A stretch of DNA of 64,000 bases from Gnetum montanum (Eukaryota; Streptophyta; Gnetopsida; Gnetales; Gnetaceae), in assembly GCA_015680685.1 (NCBI GenBank), contig MNCI01000270.1, positions 424,421 to 488,420 on the forward strand. Direction: 5' to 3'. Numbering within the stretch: position 1 is the stretch's first letter; every line of letters starts with the position of its first letter. Below are positions 58,331 to 64,000 of this stretch, one piece after another. The notes below the pieces were generated by a model. It was not told where the DNA came from. It ran no database searches and saw only the letters and a program-made list of their open reading frames with translations. Made by a program: the position numbers and the translations under genes.

Positions 58331-59254
58331 TGATGAGTAGTTGAGGTACCCCTTGACCCAACTATACAAATCACAAAGTATTCATGATTGATTTGGTCAA
58401 ATTTTGTGGACTCCCTAGTTTCTAGTACACTAGTCTTCTAGGAAGTGAACCTTGCCCTAATGGTCATTTGTTGTTTTCCCCATTACACTTGTGACATACA
58501 AAGGTATGACTAAGTGTAATCAAGGAATATGATATTTTTCATTTTATGTTTTATGGTTTTGTTACTTAAAGAGAGAGATAAAGTAAATTGAGAACTAATT
58601 TAATTGAACTATTTAACTAGTCTCTAACTTGTCCTAACATAAGCATCTAGTCCCACTTTCTATACATGTCCTGAACCCACGTAACCACTATTGGATTACC
58701 AAGCACTACACTACTAGGTGCACCAAGCAATAACATTGTTGGGATTACCAAGCGAATACATGTTTACACTCGAAGCAATCCTACTTATGTGTTTAATCTA
58801 TTTAGCTTATCTGGCTTAATTACTAAGGAACATTGAATAAATAACTAAAAACATTAAATGCATGAAAAAACACTTAAACTATATAAAATGCTACAAATTT
58901 TATCAAGAAGCTCATCTTTATTGTTGCACACACTATTATGCTAAGGTACAATAGTGCTCGAATAAAGATCTCTACAGTCAATGACTCCTACTGCGGGCAC
59001 TCAGGAAAATATTCTAACTTTTGAATGTAAAAACTAAAAGATTTCAACTACTACTATGATAAGATGTCACATAAACATGACTATGATCTTGTATTTATAG
59101 TTTTTGCTATAGGACTGTGTTGATGGGGCCCTGTAAATGTAGCAAACACTATGTCGACATGGCCCCATCAATGAGGCAACACCATGTAAACGGGGCTCTG
59201 TCGATGAGGTTGCATCAATAGGGGCCTGTTGATGTGACAGTTTGATGCTCATCA
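58331..59254 (-). mobile_element. 3' LTR of reverse element E (Athila-like)
   Basis: Plus-strand ends are TGATGAGTAG and TGCTCATCA. A minus-strand polypurine tract, CATGGGGGTA, abuts it at 59255. U3 (59110-59240) has decayed GGGGCCC/TCGAC repeats. The left flank is TAAGG (58326-58330); the partner is lost because the right end of E is truncated. Confidence 0.87.
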
Positions 59255-59537
59255 TACCCCCATGACTAAATGAAAAATTATCCTCAAGATCCTTACAAAA
59301 TTAGGAAGGTATGGGATTATTAACTGACTTTTGACAAAAAAAACTAACTTGACAAAACTGAGTGCTTAAGTGTATAGATCAAGACATTACAAAGAATTTT
59401 GGTGTTCATGACATAAAATTGAACACCATGACATGATAACTCAAAGTTGGATAGCACATATTTTGATGGTATGAAGATGTTGAGAGGATTAGACAATCCC
59501 ATGTGGTGAAGGCTCCTGAGGTTCCAAAGGACCTTTG

Positions 59538-62389
59538 TTAGTTTTGAGCATGTGTGGTTGCTAAGGTGGCTCTAGCTAGAACCTTTAGTAGAAGGAAAAA
59601 GGCATCTAGTAATGCCTTCATCTTCTTCTCCTTACTATAGGGATCATTCACAATCCACATGGCATTACCAATGTGGGTTGGAATAGGGATATCCCATGGA
59701 TAGGACATTACTGGGAACATCTCCTTTACGTTAACAAACTAGGCAACGAACTATTTGCATTCAACATCGAACACCCTGACTGTGCTTTGCAAGTCCTGGT
59801 AGTTGTTCATCCTTCTAGCTAAGTTCTTGGGGGTATATCTTTGATTAGTGTATTTACCCTTTAGAGCTTCAAGTTTAGCATTTTCCACCACAAGCTTTTG
59901 CTTGGTGTCTTTGTGATGCTTGAACTTGGCCTTGTACAACAAGTACAAGCTAGTCACCTACTTCTCTAATTCTATCCATGGAAGTCTAGTAGTTAACATG
60001 GCCAGATTTGCATATCAGAGGTTGACAAGCTCCATATATTCTATCATCTCCTTGATTTGCAACTCCTTCATGTGGATTTCCATCNGTATTCTATCATCTC
60101 CTTGATTTGCAACTCCTTCATGTGGATTTCCATCCTATTATAGGCATCTATCCCATCAATGATGGGTTGCCACAATTCTCTTCCTTGCTGGAGTTATTGG
60201 AGTGTTTCATTCACTTTTGCCTTTGCCAAATGGATGTGTTTTTTAGTGACTTTATTTTGCAGACCAACCTAATCTTTGTAATTATCCTTAACTCTCTCAA
60301 ATTTGAGAGCCTCTAATTTTCAGGTGGCTACCTTGATCATAGTTTTCTGGTAAAGGGAATGGACCTCCTCCATGGAGAGGTTTCTATTTTATGCTACTAA
60401 TCCCTTCAATTCTATGTTTGCTCTGGCTAGTTACTCTTGTTGTTGATGGATAAAATTAGTTAATTACTATTTGTGCTCATCAACATTCCATAGGTGATGG
60501 TTCCCTATGGTCAATTGTACATTTCCTTAGTAGGTCTGATCCAAGGCCTTCTAAATTTTGTGTTGTGTGGAATCTACCAAGGATCATTAGAATACCATCT
60601 TTTCCATTGCACCCTCAACCCCTTTGAGTTTGGTGTGAACCTATTCAATAGCTTCATCTCTTGTCAATGCCAAGTTGAGAAATGCAAGGTCAATAATCTA
60701 GGCTCTAAATTTGGCAACTTCAATAGCCAAGAAATCATCCAACTCCTTGGCTGTTTCAAGTTGCCCATCTAAGATGATGTTCTTGTCCCTTACCTCTAAT
60801 AGCTTTGACTAGGTTGTAGTAATATTTTCTGGAAGGTTAAAGACATCTAGAAGTGGTTGCCTAGTTCCCACTAGTAAGTCTGGCAGTTCTTTATGCAGTG
60901 CAACATTTATTCTACTACTTGTTGTTCCTACAAAAATTTGCACATCTTTGAGTGTAGTGATGTCTGGTGGAAATGCCACAAGTGCATTGAACATTTCAGT
61001 AATTTGGCTAGCAACCACCTTTGCTGCTTTCTCTTGCACCTAGTATTGCATCACCAATACTATTGCCTCCTCACCTTGCTCCAAGAACACCGAGAAGGTC
61101 ATGGTGTTCCTAGTGATTTCTAGGAGTGACTGTTATTCTACGAGAGATACTGTGACCTCTCTAGTGCTAGGATTTGACCTTGTGAATAACTGCATTCTTT
61201 AGGCTAAGAAAATGGATCCACCCTCACCCATCAAGCTAATTATTCGAGCCACCTCATTTAGACGACTCATTGCTAGTGTGTACATGGATGGGTCCTCGCC
61301 ACTCTTGCTTTCTTGTTACTCTTGTTCACTCAAGAGTCATTCTCAGTATTCGTGCAACCATTGGGCTAGTGTAGTGATGTTAGGCACAGTTGTTTGAGTG
61401 GTAGGGGAAAGTGGTGGTTGCTGCTTCTCTTCTTAAATAGGCATTGCAAGCATCTTATCTTTCATCATCTTTGCCCAGTTAGTGGCTAGAGCATGCCTAA
61501 TAGCATCATTGGTATAATGGACTATTTTTCCCCTTTGATAGAGTTTTTTGATGAGGCATGGGAAGGGGAGTGCCTTCCTTCCACGTTCATTTTCTTTAAA
61601 TTGCTTCTCCATATCTAGATATATTAGTTGTGGAAGGTTGATACGGAATCTCCCACTCAGAGTAGCACATGAATGAGTAGAAAAGGTAATGATTTTTCTT
61701 GGCCTCACCATGGGATTGAGGTGAAAGGAAAAAATCTTGCAGTGAATCCTTTCTACCAATGTGAGCATGCCAAACTCATTGCGGTTGACACCATAGCACC
61801 ATTGCATCTATTCTTTCTTAATATTGGGATCTACCTACATTGGGATCTTAGCAAGACTCGCCCCTATTTCTAGCAACCCAAGCACTTTAGTAATGGCTGG
61901 CATCGAGTAGGACACTGAGATGTCCTTCATTATGATCGTTGAACTAAGATGCCTGTTGTTCTAGAATAGGAATGTCTCTCTCATATACCACTCCTTGGTG
62001 GAAGTGATGATTGGCTACATGGGAGAGGTCTTTAGTTGGTCCTATACTTCTTTAGGTTCATGCTCTAAGAAAGGACCAAATTTTAACTCCTGAAGTACTA
62101 TTTTTTGGACCTCCCTTAATCTGATATGATTTAAGCAAGATTCTGTCAAGGTCACCTCAAGATTTACTTGTTGTGCTAGTGCATCATCTTGATGGAAGTG
62201 TTCTATTATTATTGGTAGTTTTGGAATCTATCAAATAGATTCCACTTCTGCCTTTTTCCTAAGAGGACCTATGGCATGGGTTGCAAGTGGTTCTTCTTGG
62301 GCCTATTCTTGGCCCCTTCCTGTTCTAGGCTATTTCTTCCTTGGTTGAGATGGTCCTACTTCTTACATGTGCTTTCTTTTTGGTGCCAT
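59538..62389 (-). pseudogene. ORF2 of element E
   Basis: ATGGCACCAAAAAG is at 62389, preceded by TATAG. The best-preserved N-terminal part is 61433-61807: MLTLVERIHCKIFSFHLNPM, VRPRKIITFSTHSCATLSGR, FRINLPQLIYLDMEK and GRKALPFPCLIKKL, resembling the plant transposon protein domain. The coiled-coil half includes EAKFKHHKDTKQKL and ARRMNNYQDLQSTVRVF (59751-59957) and ends at 59538 after MSYPWDIPIPTHIGNAMWIV. Stops such as TAG in the first ten codons make it inactive. A contig join at 60085 duplicates 48 bases. Confidence 0.67.
60037..60134. repeat. 48-bp exact duplication across a single-N join
   Basis: 60037-60084 and 60087-60134 are identical and separated by the N at 60085. This is an unmerged contig overlap rather than biology. 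Confidence 0.85.
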
Positions 62390-63505
62390 CTATAGTCACA
62401 ACACATCCATGAATTAGTAGATTTAATGTGTAACTTTAAATTTTTGAACACCTTCTCTCGTTAGTTAGTTACACTTTGGCTAAGGTTGGACCATGGTAGA
62501 TTGATTACTTTATTATTATTTTATTAATTATTTATTGTAAATGTCACTAGAGCTTTGTTGGAAAGCTTTAACTCTTGTAATTTAGTGTTTAATAATTGAT
62601 TTTTTAGTTAAACCTTTGTGGGAGTTAGAAAAATGGCAAAAATGTTTTTGTTAAAAATGGCACATTTGTGGCCTCCACAATGAAGAGCTTACCTTTGGTA
62701 GCTGCAGGGTCGAAGAACAAAGTGATTGGGATAAATGGTTAGAAAGTTCTGGGCTTTGAAAAATTGAAAAACTTCCTTGGTGTTTGTGAGAAAATGTAAA
62801 AATTTCCAAGTGGTGTCATGCATATATATAGAATTTTTTTGCCACATTGAAAGGGCCCCATATACAAGACCTCATATATGGGTTTGCTTTATCAATGGGG
62901 CCCCATATACAAAGCCCATAGGAAAAATTTGAAATTTGAAAATCTTAAAAAATATAAGGAATTTTTCAATGAATTTGGGGTCCATGGAGTCCCAGAAAAG
63001 CTAAGAATATGATGAAATCATTGAGTAGGCCTTTTAAGGCTTAAAAATTCAAGAATTCGATGGAGAAAGCATTTATTAAACAAAATATGTAAAGGAGCAC
63101 ATGGTTTGATGTCGAAGATAGATATACAAAGGATTCTAATTGCAAGAATGTCTAAGGATAAGGTACTTAATAAACCAAACTAAGAGATATGCAAGTGGAT
63201 CCTCCCCATAGCAGGCACATGCCTTATTTGTCCTTGCATAATCTCAACCTAAGGAGTATGTGGGTCCCATAGGTGATTAATGGTTGATGGAGTTAAGGAC
63301 TAAAACTAAGAAAATTCTACATAAGAACTCAAATACATAAGACCAAGACATGAAGTCTAGAATGTGGACACTTGCAATGAGGTAAGTTACTGACAACATA
63401 GATGGATGATGGAGAAGGTGGAATGGGATTCCAAACTAAGGTTATAAGAAGTCCCTTGTGGATTTATGTTTAAAATGACCTGAGAGGATCCATCCTTAGT
63501 TACGA
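62390..63505 (-). other. Leader of ORF2, element E, with U3-like promoter block
   Basis: Collinear with the B leader as far as about 63505 (ATCCATCCTTAGTTAC matches the B region near 29260). A minus-strand block at 62840-62930 has TATGGGGCCCC, ATTGATAAAGC, ATATATGAGG, TATGGGGCCC and TCTATATATATGC. Element E is truncated at 63505, where unrelated gag-pol sequence starts, so its gag and pol are absent. Confidence 0.6.
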
Positions 63506-64000
63506 GGTCTTTAATTTCTCATCATTATTAGATACATAACTTAACTCTGATTCTCGAACTCTCCTTTTACCTTTAATGAACTCTAAAGCCTTTCTTTGCT
63601 GATCTCCTATTTGAAGCAACTGATAAAAGCTAATATTGGCCTTAACATGTTTAAGGTTCTCAATCAAATCATACTCTCCATCTCCAATAAAGCTTGGTCT
63701 CTTTATCCATTTATTAAAAGACGGATTTGGAGTGCTTTACTCTACTTGATTGTCTTTACCTTTATTCTTATCTCTTCTATTTGGCTCAAAAGCTTTTCTC
63801 TTAGTAGATGGATTAGTAATAACATTTGGGGGTCTAGAAGTAGTTAATATTTCTTTTGATCGGAGACTATATCCATTTTCCTCATTGTTATTACATTCTT
63901 CATCTGAAGACATCTTATTCAGAACTTGATAGAGAAGAAGTATCACTAGATCCATTGCTAGAAGATTTACTTGCATAATGAACACTAAATAACTCATTAT
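63506..64000 (-). pseudogene. gag-pol linker of another Ty3/Gypsy element (partial)
   Basis: The minus strand enters from the right edge with MSSDEECNNNEENGYSLRSK, a basic segment (STKRKAFEPNRRDKNKGK) and YDLIENLKHVKANISFYQLL followed by QIGDQQRKALEFI. The YDxxxxLKxxxAxISxxxLL pattern is the segment just before protease in Tat/Athila-type polyproteins. It may belong to the same family as the gap-containing element at 36633-39655. One stop, and it continues out of the window. Confidence 0.6.

Overview
This is a plant nuclear window: GT-AG introns, a plant-type choline kinase, a plant 3-ketoacyl-CoA synthase (KCS), and nested Ty3/Gypsy LTR retrotransposons, LINE remnants and SINE-like repeats filling most of the rest. 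The long repeat-laden intron and the many old, C-to-T-decayed copies suggest a large genome, perhaps a gymnosperm; that is inference, not something the sequence proves.

Layout. 1-4040: AT-rich flank with no recognisable gene. 4069-9785: an apparently intact seven-exon choline/ethanolamine kinase gene with a G-box/TATA promoter. Its 2.8-kb first intron carries an antisense solo LTR with a perfect 5-bp target duplication. 9780-13020: decayed LINE reverse transcriptase pieces and plain spacer. 13021-33110: element B, an Athila-like Ty3/Gypsy element whose 5' LTR is split by element A (13570-23132). A is a complete LTR-to-LTR element with a GTAAC target duplication. B continues through gag, pol (integrase deleted), a long leader and a second ORF (ORF2), and has no 3' LTR. 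33479-34961: a KCS pseudogene or badly assembled gene; a 271-base contig between two single Ns is inverted. 35100-39655: another Ty3/Gypsy element (Tat-like) with gag, an 883-base N gap, an RNase H of the archaeal-like type, and then an RT start, an unusual order. 39690-47619: reverse-strand pieces of the Athila-like family (LTR, ORF2, leader, protease/gag) joined by deletions. 47620-50005: 3' LTR and chromodomain end of a reverse-strand Tekay/Del-type chromovirus. 50010-51060: a forward Tat-like integrase. 51615-54170: reverse Athila-like RT/protease/gag with an LTR piece. 54660-58100: tRNA-derived SINE-like repeats, a second isolated LTR and two tandem repeats. 58331-63505: reverse Athila-like 3' LTR, ORF2 and leader. 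63506-64000: reverse gag-pol linker of another element running off the window.

Only the choline kinase looks like a working host gene. The most unusual pattern is in the Athila-like family. Its ORF2 encodes a protein resembling the 'putative plant transposon protein' domain followed by a long coiled coil. Upstream of ORF2 lies a second copy of the LTR U3 promoter architecture (GGCCCC/TCGAT repeats followed by a TATA box), and three of four copies have a splice-acceptor-like CAG or TAG directly against the ATG.
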